61,497 nucleotides of DNA from Neisseria dentiae. GTDB taxonomy: Bacteria > Pseudomonadota > Gammaproteobacteria > Burkholderiales > Neisseriaceae. A model generated the notes under the pieces. The model was not told where the DNA came from. It saw nothing but the letters and a program-made list of their open reading frames with translations, and searched no databases. The stretch is from NCBI RefSeq assembly GCF_024580525.1, contig NZ_JANIKQ010000018.1, forward strand, positions 1 through 61,497. Reading direction: 5' to 3'. Of the stretch, positions 49,370 through 58,495 are shown one piece after another (the first letter of the stretch is position 1; each line of letters opens with the position of its first letter). Position numbers and translations under genes: made by a program.

Positions 49370-49819
49370 ATGTATCAACGTATTCTGGTTCCCGTAGACG
49401 ACAGCACAGCAGCCCTGCATGCCCTGAGAGAAGCCTGCCAGCTGGCCAAACAGCTTGATGCCGCCATTTTGGCCGTACACGTGGTGGACGTTGCCCAGTT
49501 CGATTGGGGCGCGCCGACCTTTAACGATGCCGCCGCCTTGCGCAAAGCCGTGGAAGCCACCGGCGTTAAAGTGCTTGAAAAAAGCCAAGCCGAGCTGGAG
49601 GCCGCAGGTGTGCGCTACGACAGCCTGATTATGGAAAGCGCGGGCGACAAAATAGCCGATTTGTTAATCGAACAGGCCGAAGCGGAAAACTGCGACTTAA
49701 TCGTGATGGGCACACACGGCTTCTCCGGCCTGATGCACCTGCTGATGGGTTCCGTTGCAGAAGGCGTAGTGCGCAAATCCGATGTGCCGGTGCTGCTGGT
49801 GCGCCGTAAAGACGATTAA
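49370..49819 (+). CDS. Universal stress protein, UspA family
   Basis: The 149-residue product has the Usp fold opening YQRILVPVDDSTAALHAL and the ATP-binding motif GTHGFSGLMHLLMGSVAE near residue 121 (G-2x-G-9x-G-S pattern complete), so it probably binds ATP. Such proteins are dimeric cytosolic stress factors. ATG follows GAGGTGCATC. It is a single gene with a strong terminator. Confidence 0.9.
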   Translation: MYQRILVPVDDSTAALHALREACQLAKQLDAAILAVHVVDVAQFDWGAPTFNDAAALRKAVEATGVKVLEKSQAELEAAGVRYDSLIMESAGDKIADLLIEQAEAENCDLIVMGTHGFSGLMHLLMGSVAEGVVRKSDVPVLLVRRKDD

Positions 49820-49887
49820 ACGTCCGAACCAACCGCCGAAGGTTTCGGTTTGAAAACACAAATAGGGCTTTGCAAAACCCCTTGATA

Positions 49888-49924
49888 AAACAGCCGGTGT
49901 TGTTTAATGCAACACCGGCTGTTT
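49888..49924 (+). terminator. Rho-independent terminator of the usp gene
   Basis: AAACAGCCGGTGTTG / CAACACCGGCTGTTT, perfect 15-bp stem with a 7-nt loop. Confidence 0.85.
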
Positions 49925-49951
49925 GGTATCTTGATTCTCTAACGGATTGAG

Positions 49952-50045
49952 CCTTTGCAAAATTTGCAGAGGCCGAGACCTGTACAAAAACCAGAAAAAG
50001 TTTATTGGCCGTCATTCCCGCGCGGGCGGTAATGACGGGATTTGA
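49952..50045. repeat. Composite repeat with dRS3-like core
   Basis: It begins CCTTTGCAAAATTTGC and contains GGCCGAGACCTGTAC. The core at 50009-50038 has CCGTCATT / AATGACGG around CCCGCGCGGGCGG, close to the dRS3 palindrome. The 310-base gap 49820-50129 holds only this, the usp terminator and a DUS. Confidence 0.6.
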
Positions 50046-50129
50046 GCACTTCAGGCCGTCTGAAAACACCTGCCTGCTGTTTTCCGGCCTGTGCAAGAAA
50101 GAACAACATGCTTAAGATGCTGTTGTTCC

Positions 50130-50885
50130 CTAGCTGCGCAGCTTCCAGCCCGACTTCAAAATGCCCAATACCAACACGGCCAGCCCTATGGTAAACCCGC
50201 CGACCACGCCGAACGACAGCCACGGCGATGTGTCGCTTACCCCGAAAAAGCCGTAGCGGAAGCCGTCGATCATATAAAAAACCGGATTCAGGTGGCTCAC
50301 GCCGCGCCAAAATTCGGGCAGGCTGTTGATCGAATAAAACACGCCCGATAAAAAAGTGAGCGGCATAATCAGGAAATTTTGAAACACTGCCAATTGATCG
50401 AATTTTTCGGCCACAATGCCCGCCAACAGCCCCAACATACCCATAATCATGCAGCCCAGCAGCGCAAAAACGAGTATCCATGCCGTATTGTGCGGCATCG
50501 GCAGGCCGAACGGGGCGGTAACGGCCACCACGCCCGCGCCGACCAGCAGGCCGCGTACTACCGATGCGCCGACATAGGCCGAGAAAAAGGCCGGGGTGGA
50601 AATGGGCGGCAGCAGGATAAACACTAAATTGCCGGTGATGCGCGATTGAATCAGGCTGCTGGATGCGTTGGCAAATGCATTCTGCGTCATACTCATCATT
50701 GCCAAGCCGGGAATCAGAAAGGCGTGATACGGCACATTGGGCAGTGCTTCCACATATCTGCCGACAGCGTGCGAGAAAATCAGTTGGTAGAGCAGCGCGG
50801 TCAGCATTGGGGCGGCTACGGTTTGTATGCCTACCCGCCAAAAGCGCAGAATTTCTTTTTTAAACAGAGTGAAAAATCCGGTCAT
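50130..50885 (-). CDS. ABC-2 type transporter permease (YadH-like)
   Basis: The 251-residue product has six hydrophobic segments and the ABC-2 signature area AFLIPGLAMMSMTQNAFANAS and FLSGVFYSINSLPEFWRGV. It resembles E. coli YadH, which pairs with the ATPase YadG. The matching ATPase gene is not adjacent: a YadG-like gene is at 57272-58165, on the other strand. The start is at 50885. The substrate is unknown. An inverted DUS pair (about 50918-50955) lies upstream. Confidence 0.85.
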   Translation of the reverse strand: MTGFFTLFKKEILRFWRVGIQTVAAPMLTALLYQLIFSHAVGRYVEALPNVPYHAFLIPGLAMMSMTQNAFANASSSLIQSRITGNLVFILLPPISTPAFFSAYVGASVVRGLLVGAGVVAVTAPFGLPMPHNTAWILVFALLGCMIMGMLGLLAGIVAEKFDQLAVFQNFLIMPLTFLSGVFYSINSLPEFWRGVSHLNPVFYMIDGFRYGFFGVSDTSPWLSFGVVGGFTIGLAVLVLGILKSGWKLRS

Positions 50886-51097
50886 TTTGGTATGCGGTAT
50901 GGTAGTGGTTGGGGGCCGTCTGAAAGCACCGGTTAATGTTTCAGACGGCCTGAAATTTATATTTATCCAGTTAGGAATGATACGGCGTCGGGCTGTCGGG
51001 GTTGTCGTGCGAAAATCGGGGTAGGGGATTTTACTGTTTCGTATCTCAGTCAGTTTTCCGCTATATCAAGCTGTAAATGTTAAGTTGCTTTCGGAAG

Positions 51098-51131
51098 CAA
51101 AACGGCTGCTCTGGAGCAGGCAGCCGTTTGC
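51098..51131 (-). terminator. Rho-independent terminator after oxyR
   Basis: On the minus strand, CAAACGGCTGC pairs with GCAGCCGTTTTG, 22 bases after the oxyR stop. Confidence 0.75.
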
Positions 51132-51152
51132 AGTTTGCGGGAGCAGCCGGTT

Positions 51153-52082
51153 TCAGGCGGCCTGGGTTTCTACGAAGCTCACGCCGTTTAGCTGCGATGC
51201 CAGCACGGCATTGCGCAGTGCCGACAAGGCTTTGGGGCGCACGAAGTTGCGGCGGTAGGCCAATACCACGCGGCGGTGCGGGGCGCTGCCCTCAAACGGA
51301 ATGATGCTGAACAGCATATGATCGTTTTCGGTGAGGGCGGTAGCGGGCAGTACGCTGATGGAAAGGCCGCTGGCAACCATGTGGCGGATGGTGTTGATGG
51401 AGCTGCCTTGCAAGGTGTTGGTCAGCCCCTGTATTTTTTGGCGGGAGGCCAGTTCGGAGCAGCTTGCCAAAACCTGATCGCGCATACAGTTGCCTTCGGT
51501 AAGCAGCAGCACCTGTTCTTCGGCCAGCATGGCGGGGGTAACGGTGTCCAGCTCTTCGAAATGATGCCCTTTGGGTACGATTACGAAAAACGGTTCGTCG
51601 TATAACGGCTCGGTAACGATGCCCGGTTCGTGATAAGGCTCGGCCACGATAATGGCGTCCAAATCGCCGCGCTTGAGGGATTCGGTGAGAATCTGGGTAT
51701 AGTTTTCTTCAAGCATCAGCGGCATATTCGGAGCACTCTGGCGCAACGACATAATCAGTTTGGGCAGCAGATAGGGGGCAACGGTGAAAATCAGGCCGAG
51801 TTTGAACGCACCGTCCAATTCGTTCTGTTCTTCATTGGCCAGATGCTTGATCAAATCGGCCTCTTCCAGCACCCGGCGGGCTTGGGCGATGATGCGCTCG
51901 CCCGCTTCGGTGGTGATGATGTCGTTGCTGCTCCGGTCAAACAGCGATACGGCCAGCTCTTCTTCCAATTTTTTAATGGCAATCGAAAGGGTGGGCTGGC
52001 TGACGAAGCAGCGGCGGGCGGCGCGTCCGAAATGGCGCTCCTGCGCCACTGCAACGATGTAGCGCAATTCGGTTAAGGTCAT
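51153..52082 (-). CDS. oxyR: Hydrogen peroxide-sensing regulator OxyR
   Basis: OxyR is a LysR-type regulator that switches by forming a disulfide in peroxide. The 309-residue product has the N-terminal helix-turn-helix ([20 protein letters not shown] through [16 protein letters not shown]) and the redox cysteines at exactly 199 and 208 (TEGNC, ASC), the E. coli positions. The start overlaps the minE stop by ATGA, so oxyR is the last gene of the min operon and is probably translationally coupled. This min-oxyR linkage is known in gonococci. Confidence 0.96.
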   Translation of the reverse strand: MTLTELRYIVAVAQERHFGRAARRCFVSQPTLSIAIKKLEEELAVSLFDRSSNDIITTEAGERIIAQARRVLEEADLIKHLANEEQNELDGAFKLGLIFTVAPYLLPKLIMSLRQSAPNMPLMLEENYTQILTESLKRGDLDAIIVAEPYHEPGIVTEPLYDEPFFVIVPKGHHFEELDTVTPAMLAEEQVLLLTEGNCMRDQVLASCSELASRQKIQGLTNTLQGSSINTIRHMVASGLSISVLPATALTENDHMLFSIIPFEGSAPHRRVVLAYRRNFVRPKALSALRNAVLASQLNGVSFVETQAA

Positions 52083-52348
52083 GCTTCTTCGGCCTTCTTC
52101 TGCTCCGGCAAGGTAATGTTCAGTTCAAGCACGTCCAAGCCGTTCTGTTTTTCTTGGGAAATGCGAATGTCTTCCAAAGATACATGCACATATTTAGACA
52201 ACACTTCCAGCAGTTCTTTTTGCAGGGTGGGCAGGTAGTCGGGAGCCTGCTCTTTGGCACGCTCTTGGGCGATGATGATCTGCAGGCGGTCGCGCGCAAC
52301 GGCGGCGGTTTTGTTTTTTCTGCCGAACAGTAAATCAATCAATGACAT
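52079..52348 (-). CDS. minE: Cell division topological factor MinE
   Basis: MinE drives pole-to-pole oscillation of MinCD so that the septum forms at midcell. The product of 89 residues has an N-terminal membrane-binding, MinD-stimulating part ([20 protein letters not shown], then LQIIIAQER) and the C-terminal topological domain ([18 protein letters not shown]). ATG 52348 follows CGGAGG; an upstream TTG two codons earlier is unlikely. It begins 2 bases after the minD stop and overlaps oxyR. Confidence 0.96.
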   Translation of the reverse strand: MSLIDLLFGRKNKTAAVARDRLQIIIAQERAKEQAPDYLPTLQKELLEVLSKYVHVSLEDIRISQEKQNGLDVLELNITLPEQKKAEEA

Positions 52349-52350
52349 GA

Positions 52351-53163
52351 TCAACCTCCGAACAGGCGTTTGAAGAAGCCTTTTTTCTCGGCTTCCAGAT
52401 AACGCATTTCGCGGTTTTCGCCCAACAGGCGGGATACCACGTCTTTATAGGCTTCGGCGGCGGCCACGTCGTTTTGGTGGATAACGGGGGCGCCTGAGTT
52501 GGAGGCCTGCAACACGTTTTGCGATTCGGGAATCACGCCGATTAGCGGGATACGCAGAATGTCGCAGATATCCTGCACCGACAGCATTTCGCCTTTTTCA
52601 ACACGCTCGGGCGAGTAGCGGGTGATCAGCAGGTGCTCTTTCACGGTTTCGCCTTTTTCGGCTTTGAGCGATTTGCTTTGCAGAATGCCCAAGATACGGT
52701 CGGAGTCGCGTACGCTGGACACTTCGGGGTTGGTGGTGATGATGGCTTCGTCGGCGTAATACAGAGCCATCAGCGCGCCCTGCTCGATACCTGCGGGTGA
52801 GTCGCAGATAACGTATTCGAAGTTCATTTCGTCGGTCAGCTCTTTGAGCACGCGGCCTACGCCGTCTCGGTCGAGGGCGTCTTTGTCGCGGGTTTGCGAA
52901 GCAGGCAGGATAAAGAGGTTGTCGCAGTGTTTGTCTTTAATCAGAGCCTGGGTTAACGAGGCTTCGCCTTGGATTACGTTGATCAGGTCGTACACCACGC
53001 GGCGTTCGCAACCCATAATCAGGTCGAGGTTGCGCAAGCCTACGTCGAAATCGATAACGGCGGTTTTGTGGCCGCGGATGGCCAAGCCTGAAGCGATGCT
53101 GGCACTGGAGGTGGTTTTGCCTACGCCGCCTTTACCTGAAGTTACTACAATAATTTTTGCCAC
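52351..53163 (-). CDS. minD: Septum site-determining ATPase MinD
   Basis: MinD binds the membrane in its ATP form and carries MinC. The 270-residue product has the deviant Walker [10 protein letters not shown] (residues 10-18), switch regions around [12 protein letters not shown] and [12 protein letters not shown], and a C-terminal amphipathic membrane helix ([11 protein letters not shown]). The start ATG follows AAAGGAAAC. minC lies 37 bases upstream and minE 2 bases downstream. Confidence 0.97.
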   Translation of the reverse strand: MAKIIVVTSGKGGVGKTTSSASIASGLAIRGHKTAVIDFDVGLRNLDLIMGCERRVVYDLINVIQGEASLTQALIKDKHCDNLFILPASQTRDKDALDRDGVGRVLKELTDEMNFEYVICDSPAGIEQGALMALYYADEAIITTNPEVSSVRDSDRILGILQSKSLKAEKGETVKEHLLITRYSPERVEKGEMLSVQDICDILRIPLIGVIPESQNVLQASNSGAPVIHQNDVAAAEAYKDVVSRLLGENREMRYLEAEKKGFFKRLFGG

Positions 53164-53200
53164 GATGTTTCCTTTTAAAAATCGTTTAAAACCAAAACGG

Positions 53201-53920
53201 TCAGTCTCCGTCGATGGCGCTGATAACCAGACGGTTTTCTTGAAGCGATACCTGCACGGCCTTTTTGTTGAGGTGTGCCGGCAGGCTTTGTTCGAAGTTG
53301 CGGTAAATACCCGCTACCGACACCAGCTCCGCCTGCATGGAGTGGATGAATATCCGCGCGTTGCGGTTGCCGGTTGCGCCGGCCAGCGCGCGGCCGCGCA
53401 TGGCGCCGTAAACGTGGATATTGCCGTCGGCAATGATTTCCGCCCCTTCGTTCACGATGCCGGTTACGATAAGGTCGGCGTTTTCGGCATACACCTGCTG
53501 GCCGGTGCGGATGGGGGTGTTTATCAGCACGGTCGGTTTGCTGATTACGGTGGCCACCGGATCGGGGGCCGGCGCTTGTTTGGCCGGGGCTTCCGGTTTC
53601 GGGTCGTTGCGGCTGAACGTCAAATGGTAGGCCTCGGCGTGCGCCGCCCATGCTTCGTTTTCATGGCGCAGGCCGATGATTTGCAGGCCGTAACGGGCAA
53701 ACAGCGACACGATGGCGGCGATGCTCAATTCGCCGGGGTTGGCGAATTCTTGCAGGTCCAATAAAAACAGCATGCTGCCCAGCTCTTTGTGCTGGCTCAC
53801 GCGCTGTTGTAAAAATTCTTCCAATTCCCCTAAATCAGCAGTATGCAACTGCACCGAAAGCACGTCTAAGCGTGCCGATTTCACATCAAAAGCTGGTTTC
53901 ATTTTTGGTAAGACAGTCAT
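53201..53920 (-). CDS. minC: Septum site-determining protein MinC
   Basis: MinC blocks FtsZ assembly away from midcell. The 239-residue product has the N-terminal FtsZ-inhibiting domain (DVKSARLDVLSVQLHTADLG) and the C-terminal beta-helix that binds MinD and dimerises (RTGQQVYAENADLIVTGIVN, then GNIHVYGAMRGRALAGATGN, the family signature). The two are linked by a short Pro/Ala segment. The start is uncertain between 53920 and an internal ATG six codons later; neither has a good ribosome site. It is the first gene of minC-minD-minE-oxyR. Confidence 0.95.
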   Translation of the reverse strand: MTVLPKMKPAFDVKSARLDVLSVQLHTADLGELEEFLQQRVSQHKELGSMLFLLDLQEFANPGELSIAAIVSLFARYGLQIIGLRHENEAWAAHAEAYHLTFSRNDPKPEAPAKQAPAPDPVATVISKPTVLINTPIRTGQQVYAENADLIVTGIVNEGAEIIADGNIHVYGAMRGRALAGATGNRNARIFIHSMQAELVSVAGIYRNFEQSLPAHLNKKAVQVSLQENRLVISAIDGD

Positions 53921-53988
53921 AAAAAAATTTAATGGGGCTAAGTTTACCGTGTTAATCTTAGCTATTCAATCCGTTAAGGCCGTCTGAA

Positions 53989-54852
53989 ATGAAAAAAAGC
54001 TTCCACATAATCGGTTTGGGGCGCGTGGGGCAGACTTTTGCAACCGTAATACCACAAAGCGGCCGCTGGCGTTTGGCTTGCGCGGTGTCGCGAAGCGGCG
54101 GCGGTGTGCGGGAAGACAATGTTGTCTGCCCGATAGTTCCCCGTATCGGCTTGCTGCCGCGTGCCGACGCGGTGCTGGTGTGCACGCCCGACAATGCCAT
54201 TGAAGAGGCGGCGGCGGAATTGGCGCGGCTGCCGTGGCTTTCTGCACAAACTTTGGTGGTGCATTTCAGCGGTGCGAAAACAATAGGCGCATTAAATGCC
54301 GTTGTCAAATGCGGTGCGACAATCGGCAGTTTGCACCCTGTTTTCGCATTTGCCGATGTGGCGCAGTCGGTGCGGTCGCTGCGCGGGAATTTGTGTGCGT
54401 TGGAGGCGGGCGGTGCGGCGGCGATGGCGGTTTTGCACGATTTGGCCGATGCGGCGGGCCTGCGGGCGTTTGAAATACCGTCGGCACAAAAGGCGCGTTA
54501 CCATGCGGCGCTGTCGGCGGCTTCCAATTTTTCGGTAACGCTGGCGGCATTCGCCCAAGATTTGCTGCGGCCTTTAAATCTGCCCGAACCGCTGGCGCGT
54601 GATTTGGTTTGTAATCTGTTGCGGCAGAGTGTGGAAAACCTCTCGCACCTGCCGCCGGTGCAGGCGCTGACCGGCCCGGTGGTGCGCGGCGATGATTCTA
54701 CCGTGGCGGCGCACTTGGCTGCGCTGTCGGGCGACGAGCGGCAGTTATACCGTATGTTTGCGCTATCCACGTTGGCATTGGCGGCGCCGAGGCTGGGGGC
54801 GGAGGCGCAGGAGGCGCTGCGTTCGGTTTTGACTGATGGCGGGCCGTTATAA
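53989..54852 (+). CDS. Rossmann-fold/DUF2520 protein
   Basis: The 287-residue product starts with a dinucleotide-binding motif (FHIIGLGRVGQTFA, residues 5-18). A middle part with VLVCTPDNAIEEAAAEL and GSLHPVFAFAD follows, then a helical C-terminal DUF2520 domain like that of 6-phosphogluconate dehydrogenase relatives. Such proteins are predicted NAD(P)-dependent reductases with no assigned substrate. It is divergent from minC with about 70 bases between them, including a DUS 12 bases before the ATG. Confidence 0.82.
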   Translation: MKKSFHIIGLGRVGQTFATVIPQSGRWRLACAVSRSGGGVREDNVVCPIVPRIGLLPRADAVLVCTPDNAIEEAAAELARLPWLSAQTLVVHFSGAKTIGALNAVVKCGATIGSLHPVFAFADVAQSVRSLRGNLCALEAGGAAAMAVLHDLADAAGLRAFEIPSAQKARYHAALSAASNFSVTLAAFAQDLLRPLNLPEPLARDLVCNLLRQSVENLSHLPPVQALTGPVVRGDDSTVAAHLAALSGDERQLYRMFALSTLALAAPRLGAEAQEALRSVLTDGGPL

Positions 54853-54926
54853 CTGTTCAAATATCAAAGGTTGCAGCCGCCAATGCGGTGTTTTTCTTTT
54901 TCAGACGGCCTGAAACCTGCGAAAAT

Positions 54927-54960
54927 AAAAAAGCAGATGTTTCAACACATCTGCTTTTTT
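54927..54960 (+). terminator. Rho-independent terminator of the DUF2520 gene
   Basis: AAAAAAGCAGATGT / ACATCTGCTTTTTT, 14-bp stem and 6-nt loop. Confidence 0.88.
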
Positions 54961-55006
54961 GTTCGGACGCAAGGCCGGTTAGGAGGCTTTGCCGTTTTCG
55001 GCGTAA

Positions 55007-56054
55007 GGGACAAAATGGGTGCTAAAAATCCTTGAAAGCCTTATCCTGAAAGGATTTCAAGGATTCAAAGGTTTTGAACACAAAAAATGCCCTTTTTGCA
55101 CCTCTCGAAGCATTAAACGTAACGGCACCAGAAACGGTAAGCAGCGCTATCAATGTAAAGCCTGTCTGAAGCGCTTTGATGGTGGCAGATGACTTAATCC
55201 CGACGAATTATGGCGGCTCTACACCGACGGCAAACAAACCTCGCAACAACTTGCCGAACACTTCCGTTGCAGCCGCAAAACCATCAGCCGCCATCTCAAA
55301 AAAGCTACCGCAAAAAACCGGTTTGCCGCCCCCGATGCCGTCAACCTCATCATGGATACCACCTATTTCGGCAGAAGTTTCGGCATCATGGTTCTGTATG
55401 ACAGCATCAGCAATCAGGCATTGTCGGTAGACGAAGTCAAATATGAAACCAATGCGCTATATCTTGAAGCAGTCTGCAAACTCGAGCAAAAAGGCATAAC
55501 AATACAAAGTATTACCTGCGACGGCAGGCAAGGTTTGATGCAGATGTTTCCCAACATACCGATACAACTGTGCCAGTTTCATCAACTGAAAACCATCAAC
55601 CGCTATCTGACCCGCAGACCGAAAACAGCAGCCGCCCGAGATTTGAAAGCCATTGTGCGCACTTTGAAAAACAGCACCCGCAGGCAATTTGAAAGTGCGT
55701 TAACGTGCTGGTTGAATCGGCATAAACACTTCCTGAACGAGCGTACCGTCAACCTTGAAACAGGTAAATCGCATTACACGCATAAGCGGTTGAGAAGCGC
55801 GTTTCACAGCCTGAAGCGGAATTTGAATTACTTGTTTACTTTCGAGCAGTTTGCCGAATTGAATATCCCTCAAACAAGCAATTTGCTTGAGGGTCGCTTT
55901 AGCGATATGAAGCGGAAATTGCGCTGCCATCAAGGCATGAAAAAAGATAATAAGATTAGGTTTATTAAAGATTATTTCTCTATTCGGCAGCCTGAATAGC
56001 ACCCAAAATGTCCCTTAGAGAGATGCTACTCCAAAATAGCACCCATTTTGTCCC
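55007..56054 (+). mobile_element. Insertion sequence, IS256-variant (Zn-binding) type
   Basis: The 1048-bp element has perfect 18-bp terminal repeats, GGGACAAAATGGGTGCTA on the left and its complement on the right. A second, slightly altered end (TAGCACCCAAAATGTCCC) lies inside the right end at 55997-56014. It encodes one transposase, broken by a stop. The right end abuts the terC stop codon. No direct target duplication is visible; the flanks instead read GGCGTAA and TTACGCC. Confidence 0.88.
55019..55999 (+). pseudogene. IS256-variant transposase with in-frame stop
   Basis: The reconstructed frame of about 326 codons runs from a GTG inside the left repeat. It begins with a zinc ribbon (KCPFCTSRSIKRNG, then QRYQCKACLKRF) and a helix-turn-helix (TSQQLAEHFRCSRKTISRHL). 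The DDE catalytic core follows: Asp in MDTTYFGRSFG, Asp in TCDGRQGL, Glu in NLLEGRFSDMKRK. A TGA at 55190-55192 interrupts the frame between the zinc ribbon and the helix-turn-helix; elsewhere it is intact. The catalytic part could be translated from ATG 55352, but without DNA-binding domains, so the copy is probably inactive. Confidence 0.85.
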
Positions 56055-57038
56055 TTACGCCCCGTTTTCTTTGCGGCGGTTATACATCAGCGAAATCAGT
56101 ATCGACACGCCCAGTGCGCCGAACACCACCGAAAGCGATACGCCCACGGGGATATGCACCCAGTGCATAATCAGCATTTTGATGCCGATAAAGCTCAACA
56201 CGAAAGCCAGGCCGAATTTCAAAAACACGAAGCGGTCGGCAATGTCGGCCAGCAGGAAATACATGGCGCGCAGGCCGAGAATGGCGAAAATGTTAGATGT
56301 GAGCACGATAAACGGATCAGTGGTTACGGCAAAAATCGCCGGAATGCTGTCCACCGCAAAAATCACATCGCTCATTTCAATCATCATTAAAACCAGCAGC
56401 ATGGGGGTGGCGATGCGTTTGCCGTTTTCAACGGTGAAGAATTTTTCGCCGTGGAAATTTTCGCTCACCCGAATGTGGCCTTTCACCCAGTTGAGCAGTT
56501 TGTTGTTCGACAAATCCTCCTCTTCTTCGCCTTCGCCGCCCGAGCGGATCATCTTCACGCCCGTGTATAGCAAAAATGCGCCGAACACATACAAAACCCA
56601 CTCGAAGCGGCTCACCAGCGCCGCGCCGATAAAAATCATGATCATACGCAGCACGATGGCGCCGAACACGCCGTAAAGCAACACGCGGTGCTGATATTGC
56701 GGCTGCACTTTGAAATAAGAAAAAATCATTAGAAACACGAAGATATTATCTACCGCCAATGATTTTTCCAAAATATAGCCGGTGAAAAACTCCAGCGTTT
56801 TCTGTTTGGCGACGGCATGACCGTAGAGCGGATTGCCTGCCAGCTCGAAATACAGCCAGCCGGCAAAGGCGCACGACACCGCCACCCACACGGCAGACCA
56901 TGCCAGCGCTTCTTTTATACTGACTTTGTGTACGCCGGATTTTTTGAGCGAAAGCATATCGACGGCAATCATCACTAAAATGGCGGCAAAAAATACCCCG
57001 TAAAACAAGGGCGTGCCGACTGAAGGGTGTTCGACCAT
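56055..57038 (-). CDS. TerC/Alx-family membrane protein
   Basis: The 327-residue product has seven to nine hydrophobic helices and the TerC signatures: membrane Asp in AVDMLSLKK, EKSLAVDNIFVFLMIF, and EMSDVIFAVDSIPAIFA. Family members such as E. coli Alx act in manganese export or pH response; others give tellurite resistance. Length matches Alx. The stop codon is the base right next to the IS end, so the coding region is complete but its natural terminator has been displaced. I see no mntP/alx-type riboswitch, but I did not fold the leader. Confidence 0.87.
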   Translation of the reverse strand: MVEHPSVGTPLFYGVFFAAILVMIAVDMLSLKKSGVHKVSIKEALAWSAVWVAVSCAFAGWLYFELAGNPLYGHAVAKQKTLEFFTGYILEKSLAVDNIFVFLMIFSYFKVQPQYQHRVLLYGVFGAIVLRMIMIFIGAALVSRFEWVLYVFGAFLLYTGVKMIRSGGEGEEEEDLSNNKLLNWVKGHIRVSENFHGEKFFTVENGKRIATPMLLVLMMIEMSDVIFAVDSIPAIFAVTTDPFIVLTSNIFAILGLRAMYFLLADIADRFVFLKFGLAFVLSFIGIKMLIMHWVHIPVGVSLSVVFGALGVSILISLMYNRRKENGA

Positions 57039-57202
57039 ATTGTTGTTTTCCTAAAAAACGTGAGGGTTGCGAAAAAAGCCGCATTCTAACATATCCGCCC
57101 GATATTGCTGTTTTTTCATCATAAATCGTGCCGATTGCCGTTCAGGCCGTCTGAAAACGGGGGAGGCCGCAACAGGTTGCGATGGATAACATTTTTTCGC
57201 TA

Positions 57203-57208
57203 TATAAT
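57203..57208 (+). promoter_or_regulatory. Candidate -10 box for the YadG-like gene
   Basis: Perfect TATAAT 64 bases ahead of the start; TTGCGA 20 bases upstream is a poor -35. A DUS lies between it and the gene. Confidence 0.35.
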
Positions 57209-57271
57209 CGGCTTTTTATTTTTCAGACGGCCTCGTCATCCCCCGTCTGTTTGCAACCCACGGAAACCACC

Positions 57272-58165
<894 letters not shown>

Positions 58166-58223
58166 GGTGGGAAAAGATGGCGGTTTGTGCAGGGGTCGGA
58201 GCCTTGGCAACATACAATCAGGC

Positions 58224-58395
58224 CGAAACTTCTGCAAAATTCATTGAGGCCGTCTGAAATGTTTGATTCCGTCATTATCGGGCTTGACCCGATAATCCAA
58301 AGTTTGCCGTTCAGGCGAGAGGCGGCTATTTCAGAAACATCCGGCAATGACGGAAAAGAAACTTTTGGTGATGTTTTTTGAATTTTGCAAAGACC
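58224..58395. repeat. Composite repeat, second sub-family (TATCGGG palindrome)
   Basis: CTTCTGCAAAATTC on the left, then a DUS, GATTCCGTCATTATCGGGCT with complement ACCCGATAAT, GCCGTTCAGGCGAGA, and TTGAATTTTGCAAAGACC on the right. It is parallel to 42914-43028. The 330-base gap 58166-58495 holds this element and the hairpin at 58389. Confidence 0.65.
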
Positions 58396-58437
58396 ACAGG
58401 CCGTCTGAAAAATCTTTTCAGACGGCCTGTGGTCTTT
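58389..58437. terminator. Long inverted-DUS hairpin
   Basis: A perfect 23-bp stem running from AAAGACCACAGG through the DUS, with a 3-nt loop. It lies between converging yadG-like and yccS-like genes. Confidence 0.75.
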
Positions 58438-58495
58438 AGTAAGTTATGTCGGTATGACAATGATTGGGTATTTCAGACGGCCTCGATAAATTCCG

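Noticed and set aside
55352..55999. An intact short transposase starting at ATG 55352
   Set aside because: The upstream frame clearly encodes the zinc ribbon and helix-turn-helix in the same register, so the short form is the 3' part of a broken gene, not a complete one.
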